NCBI GenBank assembly: GCA_012728155.1
Contig: JAAYFR010000074.1
Location: forward strand, 1-13,869
Reading direction: 5' to 3'
From: Bacteroidales bacterium
Lineage (GTDB): Bacteria; Bacteroidota; Bacteroidia; Bacteroidales; Dysgonomonadaceae
DNA: 13,869 nucleotides
The notes below the pieces were generated by a model, which was not told the origin of the DNA, searched no databases, and saw nothing but the letters and a program-made list of their open reading frames with translations. Below, in pieces: positions 6,957 to 13,695 of the stretch (position 1 is the first letter of the stretch; each line of letters opens with the position of its first letter). Both the position numbers and the translations under genes were made by a program.

Positions 6957-8711
6957 TTACCACCCCGGATTTTGGCCGAGATTTGGATTTTTCACAACAT
7001 CAACGGCCGGAATAGGATAGAAATATAATTTGTCATTCCAGGTCCGTTTCTGATCTTTCATAAATACCAATGTGTGTCCGTCACTACCCAATTGGGAATT
7101 ACTGGTTGCACCGTTCGCCAATTTTTCACCCACATAGAGATAGTATACACCTGGTTCTTTATCCGGATTCAGATTTTTTGTGAAACAAACATCCTTTATG
7201 CCGTCCCCATTCATATCATAGGGAACATCGAGTTCCGGAACGTAAATTCCATCCCATACATTGGTCACCAGGTCTCCTACTTTCCACCGGCAGATATCGG
7301 ACCATGAAAATCCTTCGAAAGAAAGTTCGATAGCACGTTCACGGCGGATTTCCAGGATTTCAGGATTGCTGATACCCGGGAAGAAACGTTCCTGGAGGTA
7401 GTTGTCGACTTGTGTTGGTTTCTGATTCAGCCCGCCGGTAATCCCCGCGCGTGCACGAAGAAGGCCTATCGTTTTACTCCAGTCATCGTCCGTTAATGTG
7501 CCCAACTCTGCTTTTGCTTCGGCATAGTTCAGCAGGACTTCCGCATAACGAAATACTATCACGTTGTTGTCACAAATATCCACATTGTCGTACTGTGTAT
7601 CGTCCAGTGTGAATTTACAGGTGTGGTAGCCCGTGATGGCATAAGCATAATTGGGAGGAGTCTGTACGGTTTTCCCTCCCGATATACGGGTGAATCCGGG
7701 AGTCATCACAGTTTGTGAAAGACGCGTATCTCTGTTCTTGCACTCTTCCGTAAAAGGCATGGTAGCATAATTGGCCTGATCAGTAAAGGGTGTGCCGTCC
7801 CTCATCAGGTATGTATGGATGAATGAACGGGTCAGTGAAGGACAAGATCCCAGTGTTACCGAAGTCCACCTGCGGTTCCCGGAATGGACAACTCCTAAAG
7901 AACCATTAAAAGTTGCTGCATAGAGTACTTCACTTGAAACCGGAGTCTTGCTGATGAACAGTTTACGGTATGATCCTTCTACTCCCGCATCGGTATAGAT
8001 TGAGTATCCGGCATTCATCACAATTTGGGCTGCACTTACTGCTTCCTGAAGCCACTGACTTGCACTGGTTTGTAACCCCGCTTCAGTGTGATATTTGCGG
8101 AAGGTTCCTTCCCAAAGGCATACGCGAGATTTCAGCGCGGCAGCTACCGTTGAGGTGACGGTTGAACAAGAGGGATCGCGGCTGGTTTTGATATTCGCAA
8201 TGGCGAAATCGAGATCTTCCTTGATTTTGTCAGCGATCAACGCACGACTGTCGCGACCTGCATAAAGCAGCGGGTCACTTACATCGAGTGGGTGATCGAT
8301 CCATGGAAGGTCTCCGAATCGTTTCATCATGTCAAAATAGAAGTAGGCCCGGAAGAATCTGGCAATACCAATATAGTTATTGCGGACTTCCAATGGAACG
8401 GCCTCATCGGTACAATTGACAATAAAGTAGTTGATATTCCTGAGTGTTCCCCAGCTCCATCCACTGCTTTCTTCAGGATTGAATCCATTTTCCGTAAAAT
8501 ATTTAACTACTTGATTCAGTGTTATATAATAGGAATATGAATAGGTGGTAGTTACATTAGGGAATGTTTCATAAAAAGAGTTCGTGTACATTTTTAACCC
8601 CGTCTCACTGCCGAAAACTGGCTTCTTGGATATCTGAGCCTGGGGAAGCTCTTCCATATTACATGCGTAAAGGAATGAAAGTGCCAATATAAAGAATACT
8701 ATTTTTTTCAT
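6957..8711 (-). CDS. SusD/RagB-type outer-membrane nutrient-binding lipoprotein
   Basis: A 584-residue surface lipoprotein that caps the SusC channel and binds the substrate. Seen: lipoprotein signal with lipobox LYAC (Cys17) followed by NMEE, an acidic surface-export type start. Family features include the helical ARFFRAYFYFDMMKRFGDLP segment (about 117-136), FRYAEVLLNYAEAKAE (387-402), RRERAIELSFEG (456-467) and the C-terminal YPIP...NPNLGQNPGW ending typical of SusD proteins. A DMNGDGIKD loop (499-507) looks like a calcium-binding DxNxDGxxD motif. The ATG at 8711 is chosen because it directly begins the MKKIVFF signal peptide; the in-frame ATG at 8750 would add 13 residues before it. It is the second gene of the susC-susD unit, 61 bases after susC. 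The substrate cannot be read from sequence. The family name is used here without claiming orthology to starch SusD. Confidence 0.94.
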   Translation of the reverse strand: MKKIVFFILALSFLYACNMEELPQAQISKKPVFGSETGLKMYTNSFYETFPNVTTTYSYSYYITLNQVVKYFTENGFNPEESSGWSWGTLRNINYFIVNCTDEAVPLEVRNNYIGIARFFRAYFYFDMMKRFGDLPWIDHPLDVSDPLLYAGRDSRALIADKIKEDLDFAIANIKTSRDPSCSTVTSTVAAALKSRVCLWEGTFRKYHTEAGLQTSASQWLQEAVSAAQIVMNAGYSIYTDAGVEGSYRKLFISKTPVSSEVLYAATFNGSLGVVHSGNRRWTSVTLGSCPSLTRSFIHTYLMRDGTPFTDQANYATMPFTEECKNRDTRLSQTVMTPGFTRISGGKTVQTPPNYAYAITGYHTCKFTLDDTQYDNVDICDNNVIVFRYAEVLLNYAEAKAELGTLTDDDWSKTIGLLRARAGITGGLNQKPTQVDNYLQERFFPGISNPEILEIRRERAIELSFEGFSWSDICRWKVGDLVTNVWDGIYVPELDVPYDMNGDGIKDVCFTKNLNPDKEPGVYYLYVGEKLANGATSNSQLGSDGHTLVFMKDQKRTWNDKLYFYPIPAVDVVKNPNLGQNPGW

Positions 8712-8721
8712 ATGATTAAAA

Positions 8722-8753
8722 TTATTGATTTTTATTGTTATGATCATCAATAA
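8722..8753 (-). repeat. Inverted repeat in the susC-susD gap
   Basis: TTATTGAT (8722-8729) and ATCAATAA (8746-8753) form a perfect 8-bp stem with a 16-base loop. It fills about half of the 61-base spacer just before the susD start. It could tune susD expression or protect an mRNA end, but the stem is AT-only except for one pair, so it is weak. Confidence 0.4.
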
Positions 8754-8772
8754 GGATTTTGTTAAAAACCAT

Positions 8773-11700
8773 TTAGAATGTGACAGACAAACCTATACTC
8801 ATACTTTTCAATATCGGATAGTTATAAGACTGTCCTCCGTTTCCGATAATTGAATTAGTGCCGCCACTACTAGCTGCCGATTTGGCGTCTGAGTCTTCAC
8901 CGTAAATATTTCCCACATCAAAATTCTTGGTATGTTTATAAAGTGGCGACCAGGTCCAGGGATTTTCAGCGGTCAGATATATACGGGCAGCCTCCATCTT
9001 GGCCGGAAGAATTACTTCCTTTGGGAAATTATAGCCCAACTGTATGTTCTTTAATCGTATATAAGCCACATTTTGTAAATAACGGGTTTGCACAACCGAT
9101 AATTCGCGGCTGCTTTGTAGTGCTACATAACCGCGGTATCTTGGGAAATAGGTGTTGGGATTTTCTTCCGACCAAATATTGCCAATCATGGATGAGGGAA
9201 TATTGTTGTATGGGCGGTTGTATTGTCCCCAAAACAATGCATTATCGGTCCCCGGCCACCAATCCTGTTTCCCTACTCCTTGGAAAAATGCAGACAAGAA
9301 AATTCCATTCCATTCTGCCCCCAGATTGATGCTGTGTGTGTAACGAGGAGTTGAGTTGCCGATCACTTTTCTGTCGCCCGGGTCTCCTACTTTGTTTGTA
9401 CCATAATTGATAACTCCGTCGTCATTCAAATCCTTAAATTTAATATCGCCGGGCAGCCATGTCCCCGAGTTAGAAGCAAAATAGAGACGCTGAGAGGCGT
9501 GGTTCTTGATATCTTCATCAGAAGTGAAGAATCCTTCGGTGACATAACCCCATATTTCCCCTAAGGTCATTCCTTCATAATAATTGACTCTCGCGTCGTA
9601 GTATCCTCCAAGGTCTTTTTCGGGATTATTGTATTTGTCCAGTTTGGAGATATAATCGGCCAATGTTACCCGGATATTATAACGGAAAGGTTTGCTGGCC
9701 AGAGTGAATTTATCCTGCCAACTTAGGCTTAATTCCCAACCCTTGGTGGTCATGTCTGCATAGTTGCCTTTGGGAGGAGTTGCTCCAAAAACTGCCGGCA
9801 GGTCGATCCCGACGGTGAACATATCTGTGGTTTTACGAATATAGGCATCTCCGGTAAAACGCATTCTGCCTTGCAAAAGTCCCAGATCTACCCCTATATT
9901 GGATGTTGTGGCAGTCTCCCAGGTCAATCCATCGGGGATGCCCCCCGGTACAGAGGTCTTCTGGTTTAATGTGCCGTTTATCAGTCGCCCCATCTGGCTT
10001 ATATTGAATAGTTCGCGATATGCGTATGAGGCGATATTCCCATTTCCAAGCGAGCCATAAGAAAGGCGTATTTTCAGGTCGGAAATTGCTTTGCTGTTTA
10101 CATTCCAGAACGGCTCTTCAGACACACGCCATGCACCCGAAACCGATGGGAAGAACCCCCATTGCTTGTCTACCGGGAATTTTGTGGAACCATCTAACCG
10201 GCCGTTTACTTCCAATAGGTAGCGATCTTGAAAACCGTAATTAAACCTGAAAAAACCGCCTCCAATACGCCATTTTTCATAATTGCTGTTTATTGTGATG
10301 CCATCTCCGTTTGCCATATTGATGTTTTCTACATCTTCAAAGATCAACCCGTTCCTTCTGGTAAATATAGTGTTATATACTGACTGTTCATAGTTGGTAC
10401 CCAGCATCCCTTTAAAATAGTGGGAATTATCAAAGGTTTTTTCATATTCTGTGTAAAGGTTGGTGGCAATATAATTGGTGGAGGAATTGCGTTCTCCAAA
10501 ATCATTGGTGGAAGAACCCAGATACGCAACAACACCTACTTGGGGGCTGTAGGGTACCGGTACACGGCGGGTATTCGCTCTATTATCCGTGTTGCGATAG
10601 GTGATGTCACCAATTACTCGTAAGGAGTTGTCTAAAAAAGAGGCCAAAAAAGAGGTCGTATTACTGATCTGCCTTCTCTTGGATTTTGTGCCGCTCTTGC
10701 CATACCAAAGATCTCCCACACTATAAGCGGCAGCCATGGTCAGAGTTCCGTCGGGATTAAACATCGGACTCATCGGTTCGGCTTCACTTTCCAAACCATA
10801 CCATACGTTACCGTCTGCCACTGTAAGGGGATTGAAATAGTTTCTTTCCGATAATGCCATGTTGTTTTCAACCCTTAACCAGTCGAATATCCTGGCGGAT
10901 CCCTTCGCACGGATATTGTATGTGGAGTATTCATCACTATTGTAATTGAAAACGCCATCCTGTTGGTAGAAGCGCCCGGAAATAAGGAAATCAGCTTTTT
11001 CCGTACCTCCCTGGACAGAGAGGTTGTGATCGGTCCCATATATCTGGTCCTTGTACAATAGATCGTACCAATCGGTATTGGCATAATAGAGATATTTTCC
11101 CTTATCATCTACTTCCACTTCGGGTTTGCCTGATCCGGGTCTTCTCTTTGCCATTTCGTCGTGCCAGTCCTGTGAATAAGGCACCGATTTGTGGAAGGTG
11201 GAGGGAGACCGCGCATAATCATAAAACGATGAATAGGCCTCCACAAACATACTGGCATAAGTATAGGAGTCGGTTACCATATCGGGGACAACGATGGGAG
11301 ATTTCATCATAAAGTTGGCATTATAAGTTACCGACGTCTTCTCTTTATTGGGATTTTTGGTGGTGATCAGTACCACGCCAAATGTTCCGCGGGCACCGTA
11401 TATGGCGGCTGAAGCAGCATCCTTCAAAACCGAAACGCTTGCAATATCATTGGGATTTAGCATGGTAGGATCACCTTCCACTCCGTCAATAAGAACCAAC
11501 GCGCTACCTCCCTGGCCGATGGAAGAAATACCGCGTACCTGATAGGAGGCACTTCGGAAGGGCTTGCCGTCGGCCAGCGATATGTTAAGGTTGGGAATAA
11601 CTCCTTGTAAACCTTGTGTAACATTCGACATTGGGCGGTTATCAAAAACTTCACTGGTAACCTGTTCCACCGCTCCGGTCAGATTCACCTTCTTTTGTAC

Positions 11701-12075
11701 TCCATATCCAACCACTACCACCTCTTCCAGAGACTTGGTATCTTCCACCAGTGTGATGTCGATTTTCGTTAGACCTGCAGTATTTATGTTCTGTTCCAGA
11801 TACCCGATATAGGTTATCCTTATGGTAGCATTGGATGCTACATCAAAACTAAAATGGCCCTCTATATCTGTGATAGATCCATTTGTGGTTCCGGCTTCAA
11901 CTACGTTTGCGCCAACGATAGGTATGCCTGATTCATCAGTTACCCTTCCGGTCAAGTGTTTTTTCTGTTGTTGGTCGGCTGTTCCGGAGAAAGCAGCCAA
12001 AGAACAGAAAAGAGATGAAAATAACAGAATTGCAGTTATTTTCATGAGTAAATTTTCCTTTTTGTTTTTCATCAT
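8773..12075 (-). CDS. SusC/RagA-type TonB-dependent outer-membrane transporter
   Basis: A 1100-residue outer-membrane channel that imports oligosaccharides or peptides using TonB energy, paired with the SusD lid. Seen in order: signal peptide (about 1-31); a carboxypeptidase-D-like N-terminal domain (about 41-112, HLTGRVTDESG to KIDITLVED); TonB-box-like SLEEVVVVGYG (115-125); plug domain with the SusC hallmark segments VRGISSIG (180-187), ALVLIDGVEG (192-201) and IYGARGTFGVVLITTK; then a long barrel with DLNDDGVINYG near residue 882, a conserved SusC feature, and a C-terminal LSVTF ending in Phe. There is no STN secretin domain, so direct signalling to an anti-sigma factor through this protein is not expected. 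Two adjacent ATGs (12075 and 12072) are equally good; a third at residue 11 would leave a shorter signal peptide. It is the first gene of the pair, preceded by a long non-coding region. Substrate unknown. Confidence 0.96.
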   Translation of the reverse strand: MMKNKKENLLMKITAILLFSSLFCSLAAFSGTADQQQKKHLTGRVTDESGIPIVGANVVEAGTTNGSITDIEGHFSFDVASNATIRITYIGYLEQNINTAGLTKIDITLVEDTKSLEEVVVVGYGVQKKVNLTGAVEQVTSEVFDNRPMSNVTQGLQGVIPNLNISLADGKPFRSASYQVRGISSIGQGGSALVLIDGVEGDPTMLNPNDIASVSVLKDAASAAIYGARGTFGVVLITTKNPNKEKTSVTYNANFMMKSPIVVPDMVTDSYTYASMFVEAYSSFYDYARSPSTFHKSVPYSQDWHDEMAKRRPGSGKPEVEVDDKGKYLYYANTDWYDLLYKDQIYGTDHNLSVQGGTEKADFLISGRFYQQDGVFNYNSDEYSTYNIRAKGSARIFDWLRVENNMALSERNYFNPLTVADGNVWYGLESEAEPMSPMFNPDGTLTMAAAYSVGDLWYGKSGTKSKRRQISNTTSFLASFLDNSLRVIGDITYRNTDNRANTRRVPVPYSPQVGVVAYLGSSTNDFGERNSSTNYIATNLYTEYEKTFDNSHYFKGMLGTNYEQSVYNTIFTRRNGLIFEDVENINMANGDGITINSNYEKWRIGGGFFRFNYGFQDRYLLEVNGRLDGSTKFPVDKQWGFFPSVSGAWRVSEEPFWNVNSKAISDLKIRLSYGSLGNGNIASYAYRELFNISQMGRLINGTLNQKTSVPGGIPDGLTWETATTSNIGVDLGLLQGRMRFTGDAYIRKTTDMFTVGIDLPAVFGATPPKGNYADMTTKGWELSLSWQDKFTLASKPFRYNIRVTLADYISKLDKYNNPEKDLGGYYDARVNYYEGMTLGEIWGYVTEGFFTSDEDIKNHASQRLYFASNSGTWLPGDIKFKDLNDDGVINYGTNKVGDPGDRKVIGNSTPRYTHSINLGAEWNGIFLSAFFQGVGKQDWWPGTDNALFWGQYNRPYNNIPSSMIGNIWSEENPNTYFPRYRGYVALQSSRELSVVQTRYLQNVAYIRLKNIQLGYNFPKEVILPAKMEAARIYLTAENPWTWSPLYKHTKNFDVGNIYGEDSDAKSAASSGGTNSIIGNGGQSYNYPILKSMSIGLSVTF

Positions 12076-12142
12076 TAATTAACTGTTATTTGATTATTTA
12101 TTTTAATTAAGAAAATCATATCAGAATATAATGATCGCTTGA

Positions 12143-12161
12143 ATTTCCATAAATCGGAAAT
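12143..12161. promoter_or_regulatory. Short dyad in the susC upstream region
   Basis: ATTTCC and GGAAAT form a 6-bp dyad around the spacer ATAAATC, about 70-85 bases before the susC start. It could be an operator or a leader hairpin. It is short enough to be chance in AT-rich DNA. Confidence 0.25.
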
Positions 12162-12385
12162 CCTAAAAAAATGATGTTTTTGTTTGTGTGCTTACTTCGT
12201 AATATCCTCTTTTTAAGTATTATATTAAAAAAATGAAGAGGCTTGCTGATTTGTAGTCTCTTTTCTTAACCGTATAGTGTTAAAACTCTTTCCAAATTAA
12301 CTAAGTTTTTCCAGATAAAAAAAATCTTTAATATTAAATTTCATTAAAAAAGACAGTATTTAACTGGAGCATATTTTTATCTTTA

Positions 12386-12402
12386 TTACCCTAATTTACC
12401 CT
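12386..12402. promoter_or_regulatory. Two TTACCCT direct repeats one helical turn apart
   Basis: TTACCCT occurs at 12386-12392 and again at 12396-12402, a 10-base step that places both on the same DNA face. A related CACCCTA lies at 12424-12430. Phased direct repeats of this kind are typical of response-regulator binding sites. They lie about 310 bases upstream of the susC start and about 400 from the lipoprotein start. Confidence 0.4.
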
Positions 12403-12442
12403 CTCCTCAATTGTGGGCTATTTCACCCTAAATCTATTTCGG

Positions 12443-12473
12443 AAAACGCCGATTTTTTCGATGAAGCGTTTTT
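12443..12473 (+). terminator. Terminator-like hairpin without a preceding gene
   Basis: AAAACGC (12443-12449) pairs with GCGTTTT (12466-12472) around a 16-base loop, and the second arm continues as a run of five T on the plus strand. No plus-strand gene precedes it. It could end an unannotated short RNA transcribed opposite the susC leader, or act on the minus strand. The stem is only 7 bp. Confidence 0.3.
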
Positions 12474-12497
12474 AAATCTACCGACTGCCCTATATGA

Positions 12498-12514
12498 GAC
12501 GGAATTTATCCGTC
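12498..12514. promoter_or_regulatory. Perfect operator-like dyad GACGGA-ATTTA-TCCGTC
   Basis: The 17-base sequence GACGGAATTTATCCGTC is a perfect 6-bp inverted repeat with a 5-base spacer. The arms are GC-rich compared with the surrounding AT-rich DNA, which makes chance less likely. It has the size of a dimeric repressor or activator site, or of a small hairpin. Confidence 0.4.
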
Positions 12515-12546
12515 AAATGCATTTCAAACAACCGATGATCCTCAAG

Positions 12547-12706
12547 ATTAATGGTGAAAAAAGAGTGAAATTGTGATGAATCCGGAGAAATAAGAGGTCT
12601 TTCCCTATTATTTCCTGATAGATAGATTGGTATAAGCAAAAAAGAGGTCATTTTTCACCGTTAATGGTTGTTAGAGCCGGGTTAAGCATGGTTAAAAATG
12701 ATCTCT
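12547..12706. repeat. Overlapping, mutually exclusive inverted repeats
   Basis: ATTAATGGTGAAAAA (12547-12561) is complementary to TTTTTCACCGTTAAT (12651-12665) at 14 of 15 positions, the exception being T opposite G, a wobble pair. AGAGGTCATTTTT (12643-12655) is complementary to AAAAATGATCTCT (12694-12706) at 12 of 13. The two pairs share 12651-12655, so only one can form fully at a time. AAGAGGTC also occurs as a direct repeat at 12592-12599 and 12642-12649. The layout is like a two-state leader, but no known riboswitch was recognised. Confidence 0.4.
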
Positions 12707-12741
12707 ACGTGCAGCGTTTTCTCTTTTCTGCCGTCTGACTT

Positions 12742-12780
12742 AATGTGTAAACGAGATCTCAACCACACAAATTACACATT
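12742..12780 (+). promoter_or_regulatory. 9-bp dyad directly upstream of the lipoprotein gene
   Basis: AATGTGTAA (12742-12750) and TTACACATT (12772-12780) are perfect inverted copies, 30 bases apart centre to centre (about three helical turns). The spacer contains the palindrome GAGATCTC (12753-12760). The dyad ends 26 bases before the ATG, so it overlaps the promoter or leader. A regulator dimer-of-dimers site or a leader hairpin would both fit. Confidence 0.45.
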
Positions 12781-12806
12781 TATTTGACTTAAAAAAAAAG
12801 GTTATT

Positions 12807-13517
12807 ATGAAAAGAATTTCGATCTATCTCATGAGTCTGATGCTGTCAGGCGCCTTTTTCGCGGCATGTGAAAAAGAGGATAAAATAGAATTAACTTTCG
12901 ACAAAAATAGTGTTGAAGCGGTTGTCGGAGAAGAGGCAGTCGTGAAAGTGAGTGGAGGTGAAGCTCCTTACACTGTAGAACCCGCCGATGGGGAGGTGAT
13001 AGAGGCGACCGGAGAGGGTAACAATATCACTATCAAAACTTTGAAAGCAGGTAATACTACGGTGAAGGTGAGTGATAAGAATGGAGTGGAAGCCATCATA
13101 ACTGTCAAGGTTGAAAAGGATCCTTATGAGGAGGAGAAGGGGGACGCCACAGTACGTATCCAATGGGATAGCTATAAAAAGGTCTCCGGCACCGATGAGG
13201 GAACTTATACGCTGACCAAAACGGCGGAAAAGGTTGTCGCCTTTTCATGGACGAACGAAGAGGAGTCGTTGCTGTTGTCTTTGAATGATCCCCAAGATGA
13301 GATCGGAGCTGATCTGAAATCTACAGGATCGGCCACCTCTGTCGGAAAACTGACCGTGACGGAGAAGGGAAAAGAGCCCGTTGATTACGATGTGACTGCA
13401 TGGAAACTTATACAAGCCCAACCGGCGGAAGAAGGAGCCTCCGACAGTTACTGGATTACCTTTGCCGCTAATGGGAAGGAGGGCCTTTTTGTTGCGCCAC
13501 TGACGGAGTTGGAATAA
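12807..13517 (+). CDS. Surface lipoprotein with an Ig-like domain, function unknown
   Basis: A 236-residue lipoprotein. Seen: signal peptide with lipobox FFAAC (Cys21) followed at once by EKED, which fits the acidic Lys-(Asp/Glu)2 surface-export signal described in Bacteroidota. Residues of about 27-103 look like a bacterial Ig-like (BIG_2-type) beta-sandwich: LTFDKNSVEAVVGEEAVVKV, a GGEAPYTVEP turn, NNITIKTLKAGNTTVKVSD and a closing VEAIITVKV strand. After an acidic linker (DPYEEEKG), the C-terminal 120 residues or so are beta-rich with YKKVSG, YWITFAANGKEGLFVAP and similar segments that I do not recognise. The protein is strongly acidic. There is no catalytic motif. It is divergent from susC, which allows but does not prove a role as an accessory surface binding protein. 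The start is set by the signal peptide; the A-run and GGTTATT before it are a typical leader of this phylum. Confidence 0.85.
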   Translation: MKRISIYLMSLMLSGAFFAACEKEDKIELTFDKNSVEAVVGEEAVVKVSGGEAPYTVEPADGEVIEATGEGNNITIKTLKAGNTTVKVSDKNGVEAIITVKVEKDPYEEEKGDATVRIQWDSYKKVSGTDEGTYTLTKTAEKVVAFSWTNEEESLLLSLNDPQDEIGADLKSTGSATSVGKLTVTEKGKEPVDYDVTAWKLIQAQPAEEGASDSYWITFAANGKEGLFVAPLTELE

Positions 13518-13537
13518 CAAAAACCTACACTTATTAT

Positions 13538-13585
13538 CGGTATCTGCTTTCATCCATATCTGTTGAAAGCAGATACTGTTTTTTT
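13538..13585 (+). terminator. Rho-independent terminator after the lipoprotein gene
   Basis: GTATCTGCTTTCA (13540-13552) pairs perfectly with TGAAAGCAGATAC (13564-13576). The stem can be lengthened by a G-T and a C-G pair, and is followed by a run of seven T. It begins 20 bases after the stop codon and is the clearest terminator in the window. Confidence 0.9.
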
Positions 13586-13650
13586 ATCTTCTCCGTTTAC
13601 CGCTGCCCCAGCACCTATTCCCTTTTTTTTCAAAACAAAAAGCGGCTGAA

Positions 13651-13681
13651 TTTGTTGAATTGATTAGGTCGTTTATATCTA
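13651..13681 (+). promoter_or_regulatory. Candidate promoter for the gene at 13696
   Basis: TTTG (13651-13654), a 19-base spacer and TATATCTA (13674-13681) match the Bacteroidota -33/-7 arrangement. The -7 box fits the TA and part of TTTG. The implied leader is only about 10 bases long, which lowers confidence. Confidence 0.4.
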
Positions 13682-13695
13682 CAAACAACACACTT

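Larger units (their letters stand above)
12076..12806. other. Long intergenic regulatory region between susC and the divergent lipoprotein gene
   Basis: This is 731 AT-rich bases with no credible coding frame. It must hold the promoters of both flanking genes, but no strong TTTG / TAnnTTTG pair was found for either. Weak candidates are TTTG-N18-TACGGTTA (12296 to 12267, toward susC) and TTTG-N19-TATAGTGT (12250-12280, plus). It holds several dyads and repeats that are listed separately. Such a long leader is more than the two promoters need, so a regulator site, long 5' leader or small RNA is plausible. Confidence 0.6.

Noticed and set aside
8712..8750. Upstream in-frame ATG for the SusD-type protein (13 extra residues)
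   Set aside because: It would bury the lipoprotein signal behind a non-hydrophobic extension and falls in the inverted repeat. The ATG at 8711 begins a standard MKK signal peptide.
12891..13553. Minus-strand frames opposite the Ig-like lipoprotein gene
   Set aside because: The plus strand has a clear lipobox, export signal, Ig-like pattern and terminator; the antisense frames have none of these.
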